From: Bradyrhizobium sp. ARR65 | Lineage (GTDB): Bacteria > Pseudomonadota > Alphaproteobacteria > Rhizobiales > Xanthobacteraceae | Assembly: GCF_000472385.1 (NCBI RefSeq) | Contig: NZ_AWZU01000041.1 | Location: 127 to 64,126, forward strand | Length of the DNA: 64,000 nucleotides | Direction of reading: 5' to 3' | Made by a program: the position numbers and the translations under genes | Shown: positions 1-9,236 of the stretch, piece by piece | Numbering within the stretch: position 1 is the first letter of the stretch | Layout of the letters: each line of letters opens with the position of its first letter | The notes under the pieces: generated by a model | Told to the model about the DNA's origin: nothing | Databases searched by the model: none | Seen by the model: only the letters and a program-made list of their open reading frames with translations

Positions 1-903
1 ATGTGGAAATGTTTCGGCGCGCAAATCAGCGGAAACATCTGCTTCTACCTTGGCAAGTTCACCGACGTCCGCGCTTACCATGAGAGTGTTTTCTCCTTAT
101 GGGATCCGACCTATCGAGCCTTCGCGCCGACGGCAGAAGATCCATACGTCGGAGCCGTGATTCATTTTTCCCGGACGTTGGTTTGCCTTGGTGATCTCGA
201 TGAGGCGCGTTTGCGGCGGGACGAGGCCCTTGCGGAGTCGCAACGGCTCTCGCCCTTCATGCGGGCCTTCGTGCTGCGTCAGGCCTGGTATCGCGATTGG
301 GCGGTCGAGGGGACTGAGGCAGCCCGGTCGATGCTGGCGTCGGCGAAAGAGGTCGTGACCGTCTCGGACGAGCATGGCTTCCGTGACTCGTTGGCAATCG
401 GAAACATCATGCGCGGGTGGTGTCTGGCCAGCTTAGGGCAAGCCGCCGAGGGCATCCCGCTGCTCCTTGGAGGGCTGGCAACGTGCCGCGCCGGGAATCG
501 CAAGTTGATGATTCCATTTTTTTTGCTGACGCTCGCCGACGCTTACGGGATGGCGGCGCAACCGCAACAAGGGCTTGATCAGCTCGCTGAAGCGGCCAAG
601 TTGGTTGAGACAACGCACGAGCGCTGGACCGAGGCCGAGATACATCGGCTCCGTGGGACGCTATTGCTGTCCATGCACAAGCACGCCGCCGCGGAGGTTA
701 GCTATCGCCGCGCGCTCGAAGTGGCGCGGCGTCAAAGCGCCAAATTCTGGGAGCTGCGCGCGGCCCGCGATCTTGCGCGGCTCTGGCGCGACCAGGGCAA
801 ACGCACCGAGGCGCGCGATCTGCTCTCGCCGATTTACGGCTGGTTCACTGAAGGTCTCGACACGCGGGACTTGAAAGAGGCCAAGGCCCTACTCGCCGAT
901 TAG
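1..903 (+). CDS. C-terminal TPR region of a large adenylate-cyclase/ATPase-type signalling protein (5' partial)
   Basis: About 300 residues of helical repeats are open from the window edge to a TAG stop. The last 60 residues (SAKFWELRAARDLARLW, then DLLSPIYGWFTEGLDT) match the characteristic C-terminus of large proteins that combine a class III nucleotide cyclase domain, an AAA-type ATPase and TPR repeats. An ATG falls exactly at base 1, but the protein begins in the middle of a repeat array, so the cyclase and ATPase domains most likely lie outside the window. It would be cytoplasmic. Its position left of the sulfatase genes suggests that it belongs to the same accessory region. Confidence 0.7.
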   Translation: MWKCFGAQISGNICFYLGKFTDVRAYHESVFSLWDPTYRAFAPTAEDPYVGAVIHFSRTLVCLGDLDEARLRRDEALAESQRLSPFMRAFVLRQAWYRDWAVEGTEAARSMLASAKEVVTVSDEHGFRDSLAIGNIMRGWCLASLGQAAEGIPLLLGGLATCRAGNRKLMIPFFLLTLADAYGMAAQPQQGLDQLAEAAKLVETTHERWTEAEIHRLRGTLLLSMHKHAAAEVSYRRALEVARRQSAKFWELRAARDLARLWRDQGKRTEARDLLSPIYGWFTEGLDTRDLKEAKALLAD

Positions 904-1100
904 GCGCAATGCAATGACGGCCTTGGTCGAGATTGTCGTTCAGCTGCGCTGAGGCCGCGATCAGAATATCCTACCGCGGTGGGAAACCCAAGCGGCACTG
1001 ATCGTTCTTGCGCTCTATCTATCGCGCCCGCCGAACTTACCGCCGCCCATTGCATAGGAGGCCGTCCTGGCCTTACGGCTACCCCCATCAACGCGGGAAT

Positions 1101-2032
1101 TTAATACGTCACGTTGAACCGAAGCTGCGCCTTGACGCCATAAACCGGATAATCCTTGATGATCGGCACGCCAACCTCTAGCGACAGGCAACATTGTCCG
1201 AGAATTTCTTGCTAAAACGGAAATCGAACGGAAGGAACAAGCGACCGGTCTGACCAGTGATCGGATCGCCGTAATTGATGCGGATGTCCGGGCTTGGGAA
1301 GAAGGTCACAAACCACCGATCTGGCAAGCCGACGTTGAACGTCGGCGCGAATTGCAGGTTGCTGATGTTCCTCTTGGTTGGATCGCCCACTACGCTGGTA
1401 TCGTAACGAAGGATTGGTTCGAAATAGCTCGGGCTGCTGATCTCCGGCAGGCCAAGGCGGGCACCCACGATCGGCATCACCTGCCATTTGCCGGAGCCCA
1501 GCGCATTATCGCCGGTGGGGGTTATGACGCGAAGCCCGAAACCGAACGCGAAGCGCTGATTGATTTTCTGCATGAGGGCCGCCTGGAAGTCGGCATCGAC
1601 GATACCTTGAAGATAGTCGCCGTTGGGGTTGAAATCGGTGATGGGATTCCTGGCGAGCAGCGGCAGATCGGTTCGCGTCACCAGGATCCAGTTAGATGGC
1701 AGGTCGAAGAAGGCGTGATCATAGCGCAGGTTGAGAGTCTGGGTGGTGACCGACCGTGTCGTGTTAGGCTCGGAGCCGCTTCCCGGAGCGGTCCTGTATT
1801 GCTAAATCATCTGGAATATGTTGGGCGGCGGCCGGACGAAATCGAACGCGCCATCACGGTCGGAATTCTGCTCGCTGGACGTCTGAGCGACGGCGGCGCC
1901 TGGACTGGTTGTTGCGGCGGCGAATAGACAGCCAGCGAACCAGCACGCCGCAACCGCGTTTCGATGCGTCGCTCGCACAATTTGTCTGGGTGGCTGCCGC
2001 GTGACTCGGCATGTCCGGTCACTTGCTCTCAA
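1101..2032 (-). pseudogene. Outer-membrane beta-barrel transporter (COG4313-like), broken by a stop codon and a frameshift
   Basis: On the minus strand the N-terminus has a signal-peptide-like stretch (about residues 25-50, ending AAVAQ). The frame then reads FVRPPPNIFQMI and meets an in-frame TAG near 1802. The same frame resumes immediately (QYRTAPGSG) and stays barrel-like to about 1190, where it ends early at DNVACR. A shift of one base there restores SLEVGVPIIKDYPVYGVKAQ and a natural end FNVTY at 1101. Two independent lesions make a pseudogene the best call. Sequencing error at both sites is the alternative. It is the last member of the leftward sulfatase module, and the intact relative at 5986-7071 may do the same job. 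Confidence 0.75.
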
Positions 2033-3006
2033 ACGCGAACACCCTTTTCCAATGGTTCTTCATGCTAACGACGATCCAGCCGCGCTTGGTCGCTTCATCC
2101 AGCCCGCGGCTGAGGCGGCCGAATGAGGAGTCGCGATCGTACGCCAATTCACGCTCGGCGTCGTCATGGTGCACATAGAGCGCAAGCCGCGGTCCCGCCC
2201 CCGCCGTGGTCCATTCAAGCATCTGGAAATCGCCGTCCGAATTGCCAAAGGCGGCGATAGGCCGGCGGCCAATGTACTGATTGATCGCCAAGCGGCTTTC
2301 CGTCTTTGTCATCGATAAAGGTGATCTGCTGCAGGCGCAGGATCACCGGCTTGCCATCCTGGACTCCGAACTTGGTCTTTCCCGTGCTGCCGATCACCTG
2401 CTCCGGGGGAACGCCATAGACTTGTTCGCTGAAAACCCGCATAAACTCGACGCCTCCCCCGGAGACGATATACGTCTTGAAGCCATTCGCTCGCATATAG
2501 GCGAGCAATTCGATCATCGGCTGATAGACCATCGGATTCTTCGCGGTCGCAAGCCATTCCTTAACGATCTCGGCAAACTCGTCCGTCGTCATACCGGCGT
2601 GTGTCGCGAGCACCAACTCAACGAGCGCATGCTCCCCGCCGGCGGCGAGAGTCTTGATATCGTCTTCCAACGCGGCCTTGAATGGTTGCTCGGCCTTCCA
2701 CTCCGGATGCGTCGGCGCGAGCGCCTTCACGCGATCGAGCACGAAGGCGAGCTGGACGTACATCGGCTGCTCTGACCAGAGAGTGCCGTCATTGTCAAAG
2801 ACTGCGATGCGTTCTGGAACGGGTACGAATTCAGGCGTACCTTCCTTCGTCACCTTCGCAACAAATTCGACGATCGATTGCTTGGCAGGTCCGTCATTCC
2901 AGGAGGGTAACTGATCGTTCTGGGCGGCGGCAACGCCTACCCTCAGTTCAGCTACGAAGACTGCGATCAATCCGAGAACTACTGCTCGCATGATTTGCTG
3001 GCGCAT
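2019..3006 (-). pseudogene. Periplasmic HAD-superfamily phosphatase, frameshifted
   Basis: The frame opens with a signal peptide (residues 1-28, ending VAAAQ) and contains HAD motif I (FDNDGTLW, Asp71 and Asp73) and motif II (YIVSGGG). Near 2290-2300 the frame FIDDKDGKPLGDQ is lost. The neighbouring frame supplies the missing C-terminus (AINQYIGRRPIAAFGNSDGDFQML), which holds the HAD metal-binding motif GNSDGD, down to 2019. Removing one T from the codons for KPL joins the halves into a protein of about 329 residues. The truncated 263-aa product lacks the motif III/IV acidic residues and should be inactive. It lies between the sulfatase and the broken transporter, so a role in organophosphate or sulfate-ester catabolism is plausible. 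Confidence 0.75.
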
Positions 3007-3151
3007 CGCCTTCTCCTAACGGGCTGCCACGCTGGCATACGGCGCCGGCGGTGAAAACTGGGACGCCTGATCAACGTTTTGCAAGGCCTGCGTCCGCCTT
3101 GCGCTGCCTACTGGGATGGCAGGAGCGCAATGCGGCGCGGCAAAATTGACC

Positions 3152-4843
3152 TTAATCCCCGTTGGTCCGGCTCATCTTCTCCAATACTTGTGTGATAGTG
3201 AAGCTCGCCGCCTTCTGGCGCGGCGGATAGTCCTTGAACGTCGCGAGGAAGTTGCCCACCACCGCCTGCGCCGGCACCATCAGGAAGGCGTGATCTATCA
3301 GCCAGTCGTAGTAGGTGTTCGACGTGATGTTCGCGCGTTCAAAGGGATCGGTGCGTAGATTGAAGACGTACGGCACGCGCGGATGCTCGAACTCCTTCTG
3401 CCACACTTCGAGGGTCCCCGGTGCCGGCTGGATCGCGAAGGCGAACTTGAAATTGTCGTAGCGCAGGCCCGTCAGGTCGCCTTCATCGGAGAAGTAGAAA
3501 AATTCGATGCGCGGGGACTTCGCTTCCTGGCCGGTGAGATAGGGCAGGCAATTGTAGCCATCCAGATGCACCTTGTAGGTCATATCGCCGGCCTTGTAGC
3601 CGGTGAGAAGCTTCTCCTTGATGTCCGGCACGCCGGCTGCGGCCAGGAAAGTCGGAAGCCAGTCGAGATGCGACATGATGTCGTTCGACACCGTGCCCGG
3701 CTTGATCTTGCCGGGCCAGCGGACCATCGCCGGCACGCGGTAGGCACCTTCCCAGTTCGAGTTCTTCTCGTTGCGAAACGGGGTCATTGCCCCATCCGGC
3801 CAGCTGTTCATGTGCGGTCCGTTATCGGTGCTGTAGAAGACGATTGTGTTGTCCGCTAGGCCGAGCTGGTCGATCTTCTGCAGCACTGAGCCGACATTCT
3901 TGTCATGATCGATCATCACATCGTGATACGGGTCCTGCCAGCGGCCCGCCTGTCCGATGCTGGACGGCTTCGGGTGCGTGCGGAAATGCATGTGGGTGAA
4001 GTTCACCCAGCAGAAGAACGGCTTGTTTGCCTTGGCCTGCGTTTCGATGAAGACGGCGGCGCGTTCGGCAATGTCGTCATCGATCGTTTCCATGCGCTTT
4101 CTGGTCAGCGGTCCGGTATCTTCGATCTTCTGCTTGCCTACGCGGCCAAACCGCGGATCAACGGTCGGGTCGTCCACATCGCTGGCAAAAGTGTGCAGCA
4201 CGCCGCGCGGCCCGAAATGCTCGCGGAAATTCGGAAAATCCATTGGGCTCGGATAATCTGGAAGTTCGGGTTCTTCCTCGGCGTTCAGGTGGTAGAGATT
4301 GCCATAGAATTCGTCGAAGCCGTGCACCGTCGGCAGGAACTCGTTGCGGTCGCCAAGATGGTTCTTGCCGAATTGGCCGGTGGCGTAGCCGAGCGGCTTG
4401 AGCAGTTCGGCGATTGTCGGGTCCTCTTTCTGCAAGCCTTGCGGTGCGCCCGGCAGTCCGACCTTGGAGTTGCCGGTCCGAAAGACACTCTGTCCGGTGA
4501 TGAAAGCCGCGCGGCCTGCAGTGCAACTCTGCTCGCCATAGTAATCCGTGAATATCATTCCTTCGCGGGCGATGCGGTCGATATTCGGAGTGCGAAACCC
4601 CATCAGGCCGAGCGAGTAGGCGCTCACGTCAGTCAGCCCAATGTCGTCACCCCAAATCACAAGAATGTTGGGTCTAGTGCTCGGCGGAGGCGTCGGCTGC
4701 TGTTGTGCCTGTGCAGTGCCAACGAAATTGCCCGATCCGAGCGCGGATGCAGCCGCGAGCGTGGTACCGCCGAGCAGAATGCTGCGCCGGGTCGGGACGC
4801 GACTATCTTTTTTGGTTTCGCCTCGATTGTCGCCATTGTTCAT
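3152..4843 (-). CDS. Arylsulfatase, Tat-exported
   Basis: This 563-aa protein hydrolyses sulfate esters. It has a twin-arginine signal (R19-R20 followed by SILLGGTTLAAASALG) and sulfatase metal ligands in LVIWGDDIGLTD (Asp66, Asp67). The modification motif SCTAGR puts the formylglycine cysteine at C107; it is the CxAxR variant rather than the usual CxPSR. The start codon overlaps the stop of the upstream formylglycine-generating enzyme gene (ATGA) and has a GGGAGG ribosome site, so the two are translationally coupled. Sulfatases of this size (around 560 aa) with Tat signals act in the periplasm. The natural substrate cannot be read from the sequence. Confidence 0.93.
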   Translation of the reverse strand: MNNGDNRGETKKDSRVPTRRSILLGGTTLAAASALGSGNFVGTAQAQQQPTPPPSTRPNILVIWGDDIGLTDVSAYSLGLMGFRTPNIDRIAREGMIFTDYYGEQSCTAGRAAFITGQSVFRTGNSKVGLPGAPQGLQKEDPTIAELLKPLGYATGQFGKNHLGDRNEFLPTVHGFDEFYGNLYHLNAEEEPELPDYPSPMDFPNFREHFGPRGVLHTFASDVDDPTVDPRFGRVGKQKIEDTGPLTRKRMETIDDDIAERAAVFIETQAKANKPFFCWVNFTHMHFRTHPKPSSIGQAGRWQDPYHDVMIDHDKNVGSVLQKIDQLGLADNTIVFYSTDNGPHMNSWPDGAMTPFRNEKNSNWEGAYRVPAMVRWPGKIKPGTVSNDIMSHLDWLPTFLAAAGVPDIKEKLLTGYKAGDMTYKVHLDGYNCLPYLTGQEAKSPRIEFFYFSDEGDLTGLRYDNFKFAFAIQPAPGTLEVWQKEFEHPRVPYVFNLRTDPFERANITSNTYYDWLIDHAFLMVPAQAVVGNFLATFKDYPPRQKAASFTITQVLEKMSRTNGD

Positions 4844-5838
4844 GACTTCCTCCCTTCACGAATGACACAACGAAATCCGACATGGCTCGTGGACGTATCG
4901 ACCGGCTCTGCATGACGCGCGGCCGGGCGGTAGCGGCGGCAGTAGTTCGGTGCACACAGGTGCGAGCCGCCCTTGAGCACCTTGCGCGGAATCCTGATTT
5001 GCGGCTGGCACGGGTCGTAGCTCGCGGCCTCAGGCCCGCCGCGCGGATTTTCCGGGATGCAACAGGGCTTTGTGGCCTCGGTTTCGTGCTTGGTCGACCA
5101 CCAGTCGGTCGTCCATTCCCAGACGTTGCCGATCATGTCGTAGAGGCCGTGGCCGTTCGGCGGGAACGCCATCACCGGCGACGTGCGTGCACAACCGTCT
5201 TCCACGCGGTTCTCGTGCGGAAATTCGCCCTGCCATGTGTTGGCCATGTGCTTGCCGCCGGGCGCGAACTCGTCGCCCCAGGCGAACTCGGCTCCGTCGA
5301 GGCCTCCGCGCGCCGCGAATTCCCACTCGGCTTCAGTCGGCAACTCCTTTCCTGCCCACTTCGCGTAAGCCTCCGCATCGCGGTACGCGATGTGCACGAC
5401 GGGATGCTCGTCGAGCCCACTGATTGAGGAGCGCGGGCCGTAGGGCCTGCGCCAATTGGCGCCGAACTTGAAATTCCACCACTGCGACCAGTCGTGCAAA
5501 TCGACCGCGTGCCTGGGAGGCGTGAAGACGAGCGAGCCGGCCTTGAGCATGTGCGGCAATGCACCGGGATAATCCTTCGGATCGGGCGGAATCTCGGCGA
5601 AAGTAATGTGGCCGGTCGCGTTGACGAACTTGCGGAATTCCCAATTGGTGACCGGTGTGCGATCAATCCAGAAGCCATCGACGCGCACGCGATGGGCCGG
5701 GGCCTCCTCGGGATAATGCTTGTCTGATCCCATGCGGAAGGTGCCACCGGGAATCCAGACCATGCCGGGTCTCGCCGGGACTTCACGAACGGCAAGATCG
5801 GAAGTGCCACTGGTTCCAGGATCAGGATGAACCTCCAT
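4840..5838 (-). CDS. Formylglycine-generating enzyme (SUMF1 family)
   Basis: This 332-aa protein would oxidise the sulfatase active-site cysteine to formylglycine. It shows the family N-terminus (MVWIPGGTFRMGSD), the central WEFAARGG and NVWEWTTDWW motifs, and the C-terminal GGSHLCAPNYCRRYR. The latter carries the paired copper-binding cysteines (about C295 and C300) expected of an active FGE rather than a mere FGE-sulfatase domain protein. The frame remains open upstream to a TTG at 5931; I prefer the ATG at 5838 because it lies just before the conserved domain. The gene overlaps the sulfatase by 4 bp, making a maturase-substrate operon. The enzyme would act in the cytoplasm before Tat export. 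Confidence 0.92.
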   Translation of the reverse strand: MEVHPDPGTSGTSDLAVREVPARPGMVWIPGGTFRMGSDKHYPEEAPAHRVRVDGFWIDRTPVTNWEFRKFVNATGHITFAEIPPDPKDYPGALPHMLKAGSLVFTPPRHAVDLHDWSQWWNFKFGANWRRPYGPRSSISGLDEHPVVHIAYRDAEAYAKWAGKELPTEAEWEFAARGGLDGAEFAWGDEFAPGGKHMANTWQGEFPHENRVEDGCARTSPVMAFPPNGHGLYDMIGNVWEWTTDWWSTKHETEATKPCCIPENPRGGPEAASYDPCQPQIRIPRKVLKGGSHLCAPNYCRRYRPAARHAEPVDTSTSHVGFRCVIREGRKS

Positions 5839-5985
5839 GGTCAAGGTGCAGCCTCCGCAATTTCTACTCGGCACGCGGATATCCGCGCCCTTCAATGCGC
5901 TTCTGAGATCGTATCCGAGCGTCGATCGCAAAAACGTCTATTGACGAAATGGCAAAGCTCATTCCGCACGCTCCAGCTACGAACG

Positions 5986-7071
5986 CTACTTGTGCACCAG
6001 CGGTGTTTGCGGAGGCGGCGCACCTGGCGCGGGCGGCGAGATCGCAAACGTGAGCCAAACATTCCAGCCTTGCGGCCGATTGTCGGTGGCGAATTCGTAG
6101 TATCCTTTGAGGTTCAGGTAGCCCTGCATCTCGCCGACCGGAAAGATGTATCCGACCTGAGGTCCTGCGGCGGCCACCCGCGACCTGAAGCAGCCGAGCA
6201 GGTCGCGTCCACCGCTGTCGCATCCGATCTGGTCGTACAGATATCCGACGAGCCCGACGTGAACCTGTTTGGACAGGAATTGGGACGCGCCCCAGTCGAG
6301 ATGAAAGTTGGTGCCGCTCTGGTAGTCCGTGGTCGGATTTTTGAAGTTGTAGGTGAATCCCGCGACCGCCGAGAGCTCATGGCCCTTCGTCGGGTCGAAG
6401 TATGTATAGCCCCCACCGGCGTCGATAGCACCGTGGCCGATGCCGACATTGGACAAGCGGTTCGCGTCGTAAGCGCCGACCGGAATGTCGCCTCGCGTAT
6501 AGACCATGAAATTGTTGACGCCCTGATTCCATTTCAGTGTCGCCATCGGATAGAGATCGCCAACGCTCGTCAGCTCGTCGCTGGCGCTGATGGGCCGCGT
6601 CAAGGTAAACGGGCCGACCATCGTCGTCAGCGTCCCGTTGATTGAGGTGCTTGTGCGCCCGAAAACGCCGGTCATGCTCACGGCCGCCTGTCCTCCCAGA
6701 ACCGGCGTTGCAAACGTGTAGGTTGGAGTAAGGAAGAACAGATCCCCGGTCGCCCTCAGGTTGGCCGCAAGGTTCGCCGTAACGCTCGGAGTGAATTGGC
6801 CAATCGTGATCTCACGCGCTGCCGAGACGTTGGCGCCGGCAGTCACCGACGTATGGTAATAGGACGATATGGCGGACCATCCAGGTGCCGTTGGCACCGC
6901 AGCCAAGCTTCCGAACGTTCCTGGCAGCCAGAAGCTGATCCCGTCCTCGTCCGCGGCGGCCGGTTCGATCGACCCCAGCACGGAGATGACGACGACCGCG
7001 CTCGCGGCCAGCGGCCAAACGGCTCGGCGAAGAACAGGCGTCGTCCTCAAAAAACGCTGAACGCATTTCAT
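5986..7071 (-). CDS. Outer-membrane transporter, COG4313 (phenol meta-pathway/SphA-like) family
   Basis: This 361-aa protein has an N-terminal signal (LRRAVWPLAASAVVVISVLG, cleavage after PAAADE). The rest is a run of alternating aromatic beta-strands such as GDLFFLTPTYTFATP, YMVYTRGDIPVGAYD-like strands and GYTYFDPTKGHELSAVAG. The C-terminus ends in a proline-rich tail, LVHK. The family is annotated as outer-membrane transporters linked to aromatic degradation. It is the first gene of the leftward module that continues into the FGE and sulfatase genes, so import of the sulfated substrate is a reasonable inference. The frame is open upstream to 7389, but the ATG at 7071 precedes the signal peptide. 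Confidence 0.8.
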   Translation of the reverse strand: MKCVQRFLRTTPVLRRAVWPLAASAVVVISVLGSIEPAAADEDGISFWLPGTFGSLAAVPTAPGWSAISSYYHTSVTAGANVSAAREITIGQFTPSVTANLAANLRATGDLFFLTPTYTFATPVLGGQAAVSMTGVFGRTSTSINGTLTTMVGPFTLTRPISASDELTSVGDLYPMATLKWNQGVNNFMVYTRGDIPVGAYDANRLSNVGIGHGAIDAGGGYTYFDPTKGHELSAVAGFTYNFKNPTTDYQSGTNFHLDWGASQFLSKQVHVGLVGYLYDQIGCDSGGRDLLGCFRSRVAAAGPQVGYIFPVGEMQGYLNLKGYYEFATDNRPQGWNVWLTFAISPPAPGAPPPQTPLVHK

Positions 7072-7474
7072 CGGACTACCCGGCAAGGGAAGCGACTGCT
7101 CAATTCTGCAGCCTCTCGTGCGGCGGAGCAAGTGGTGAAATAGTTTAAACCTTCGATTGTGGCATTTGGACCACCCGCATACGCTTTCGGCCTCGCAGTC
7201 CTCGGCCATTGCCGCCCCACCACAGATGGCATTGGCGTCGGTCGAACGCGACGGCGCACCTCTCGCGTCAGCGACGAGTTGAAGCTTACGCTCGCTAATT
7301 CGGTCAAGGACATCGGCCGCACTCACGGGCCGCGATAGACGCTCGCTCGTCTTCCAGCTCGCTAATCGCAGCGTCAAGATCAATGGCATCCGGCAACGGA
7401 GAAGGCCCAGTGCTCAATGATTGCTAGTCGCTCTTCATCGAGAAAATCTGTATCGCCAATTCTTTTCTCAAGCT
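7072..7474. other. Intergenic stretch between transporter and integrase, no clear gene
   Basis: About 400 bases hold only scraps. On the minus strand a short ORF beginning at the ATG near 7479 (MKLEKRIGDTDF) runs for 33 codons, and another frame encodes an acidic helical stretch (DLDAAISELEDERASIAA) with no start. They could be remnants of a small gene lost on the island. I see no RNA gene, repeat or att-like sequence here. The transporter promoter should lie within this stretch. Confidence 0.4.
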
Positions 7475-8770
7475 TCATGAGTGCGCGCGGAATGCTACGA
7501 TTGTGTCAACGCTGCTGGAAGGTCGGGCACAATATTCGGCCCAGTCCTTCATCATCCGCTTGCGCAGTTCGAAGAACGTTGTGCGCTTATAAGCCGCGAT
7601 CACGTCGTCACTGACCTTGTGCGCGAGCGCAGCTTCGGCGACAGGATCATCATAGCCGTGCTCTGCAGCCCAATCGCGGAACGATGACCGGAAGCCGTGC
7701 GGCACGATTTCGCGGTCGAGCTTCGGATCGATCCAGCACCGTTCCAGCTCATTCATCCTGTCGATCACCGCGGCCGTCGAGGCGTCACTTAGAGACTTGC
7801 CCTTGCTGTTGGGGAAGATGTATTCGCTGCCGTCCCTCGTGGCTTCCATGCGATCAAGGACAGTGAGCGCCGCCTTGCTCAATGGGACTCTGTGTTCCGA
7901 ATCGCTCTTCATGAGTGCAGCCGGAATGGTCCAAACTGATGTCTGCCGATCGATCTGGTCCCATTTTGCCGCGACCGCGTTGCCGGGCCTGACGGCCGTC
8001 AGGATTTGAAACTCAAGAGCTGCCGCAGCGGCACCATCACGCTGGCGGAGCTTGCGCATGAAGTCGGGCAATTGCCGATAAGGCAGCGCGGGATGATTGC
8101 GGACCTTGCGAACCTTCGACGTGGCCGGGAGCAGGTTGTCGAGATGCCCCTTCCATCGTGCCGGGTTTTCGCCTTTGAACTCGCCCTTCGCCTTGGCGGC
8201 GTCGATCACCTGCTCTATGCGACTGCGAATGCGGCTGGCCGTTTCGGTCTTGCTCGCCCAGATCGGCTCGATGATCCGCAGGACCAACGTCGTATCAATC
8301 GCGCCGATGGGAAGATCACGGATCGTCTTGCAGTAGTCGTTCTTGGTCGGCTTGCCATTCCGGTCGATGCCGAGCAGCGTCATCAGCCATTGGTCGGCAT
8401 GCTTGGCATTTTTCCAGCCCGCTCGATTGGCCTTGATGAACCGCTTGGCAGCCGCACCGAACGTGATCGCCTTGGCTGCCTCGATGCGGGCGGCGGCTTC
8501 TGCCTCGCGCTTCGCCTGGATCGGATCACCGCCACTGCGACGGAGCTTGCGAGCCTCGGTCGCCTTATCGCGCGCTTCCTCAAGGCTCACGTCGCGCAGC
8601 GAGCCGAGCCCGTGCCAGTGCGCGCGACCGTGTAGCTTGTATCGAAAGAGCCAGCTCTTTGAGCCGCCCTCGGCGACCTGCAGATAAAGCCCGCCACCGT
8701 CAGCGTGCATGCCGCGCTTCGATAGATGCTCGACCTTCTTGGCCGTCAATTTTCCGAAGCTCCGCGCCAT
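7475..8770 (-). CDS. Tyrosine-type site-specific integrase, P4/DUF4102 family
   Basis: The 431-aa protein has an N-terminal DUF4102 domain (GKLTAKKVEHLSKRGMHADGGGLYLQV) and a C-terminal catalytic domain with the full set of residues: Arg261 (LTAVRPGN), His358 and Arg361 (HGFRSSFRDW), His384 and Tyr394 (VIAAYKR). It appears intact. Its 5' end lies about 160 bp from the 3' end of tRNA-Ser(GGA), transcribed in the same direction, as in elements that insert into the 3' end of a tRNA. A longer start at 8806 is possible; the ATG at 8770 (MARSFGKL) fits the family start. It would catalyse integration and excision of the island to its left. Confidence 0.93.
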   Translation of the reverse strand: MARSFGKLTAKKVEHLSKRGMHADGGGLYLQVAEGGSKSWLFRYKLHGRAHWHGLGSLRDVSLEEARDKATEARKLRRSGGDPIQAKREAEAAARIEAAKAITFGAAAKRFIKANRAGWKNAKHADQWLMTLLGIDRNGKPTKNDYCKTIRDLPIGAIDTTLVLRIIEPIWASKTETASRIRSRIEQVIDAAKAKGEFKGENPARWKGHLDNLLPATSKVRKVRNHPALPYRQLPDFMRKLRQRDGAAAAALEFQILTAVRPGNAVAAKWDQIDRQTSVWTIPAALMKSDSEHRVPLSKAALTVLDRMEATRDGSEYIFPNSKGKSLSDASTAAVIDRMNELERCWIDPKLDREIVPHGFRSSFRDWAAEHGYDDPVAEAALAHKVSDDVIAAYKRTTFFELRKRMMKDWAEYCARPSSSVDTIVAFRAHS

Positions 8771-8931
8771 AAACCGGCCTCCCGCTACATACACTCCTAC
8801 ATACACTTAGGCGCAAGATTTGACGAAACAAGGCGGAACAGCTTGGAGCGCCACACTGTCTGTATGGCGCTGCAATCGCTGCGTTTTATGTCGGAAATCG
8901 GGTTTGGGTGGGATGCCCTGAGACAGCCTTC

Positions 8932-9021
8932 TGGCGGAGAGAGTGGGATTCGAACCCACGGTACGGTTTCCCGCACACACGCTTTCCAAGCGTGCGCCTT
9001 AAGCCACTCGGCCATCTCTCC
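8932..9021 (-). tRNA. tRNA-Ser (anticodon GGA)
   Basis: On the minus strand the acceptor stem GGAGAGA pairs with TCTCTCC, followed by G73 and an encoded CCA at 8932-8934. The anticodon stem CACGC/GCGTG closes the loop TTGGAAA, giving anticodon GGA. A long variable arm (about GTGCGGGAAACCGTACC) and a T-arm GTGGG-TTCGAAT-CCCAC complete a class II serine tRNA of 90 nt. The 3' half is the likely attachment site of the neighbouring integrase. Confidence 0.97.
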
Positions 9022-9236
9022 GGATGCCCCTCTCTTGAAGGGGCGTGGCGGTTTTTGCAAGTGGCGCCGTGCCGGGCGCGAGAAATTTATGCAAGCCATT
9101 GAAATGTATACACAATATTTACGCCTGATCGGCCGCCGGCGAACCGCTCTGGGGCCGTTCCGGGCCCTGGCGTTGAACCGGAATCGGTGCTGGCGCGACG
9201 ATTGATCTGGAATCAGCAAGCAGCGGAGAGGCGGCG

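Noticed and set aside
1352..1927. 191-codon plus-strand frame across the broken transporter
   Set aside because: The minus strand retains beta-barrel homology on both sides of its lesions; this frame is a shadow.
8932..9021. Second attachment site (duplicate of the tRNA 3' end) within the window
   Set aside because: I scanned the left 8.9 kb for GGAGAGAGTGGGATTCGA and close variants and did not see it, so the far island end is not claimed here.
9026..9044. GCCCCT/AGGGGC hairpin followed by a T-run next to the tRNA
   Set aside because: It looks like a terminator for plus-strand transcription, but no plus-strand gene ends before it; it lies in the tRNA promoter side and may be coincidental.
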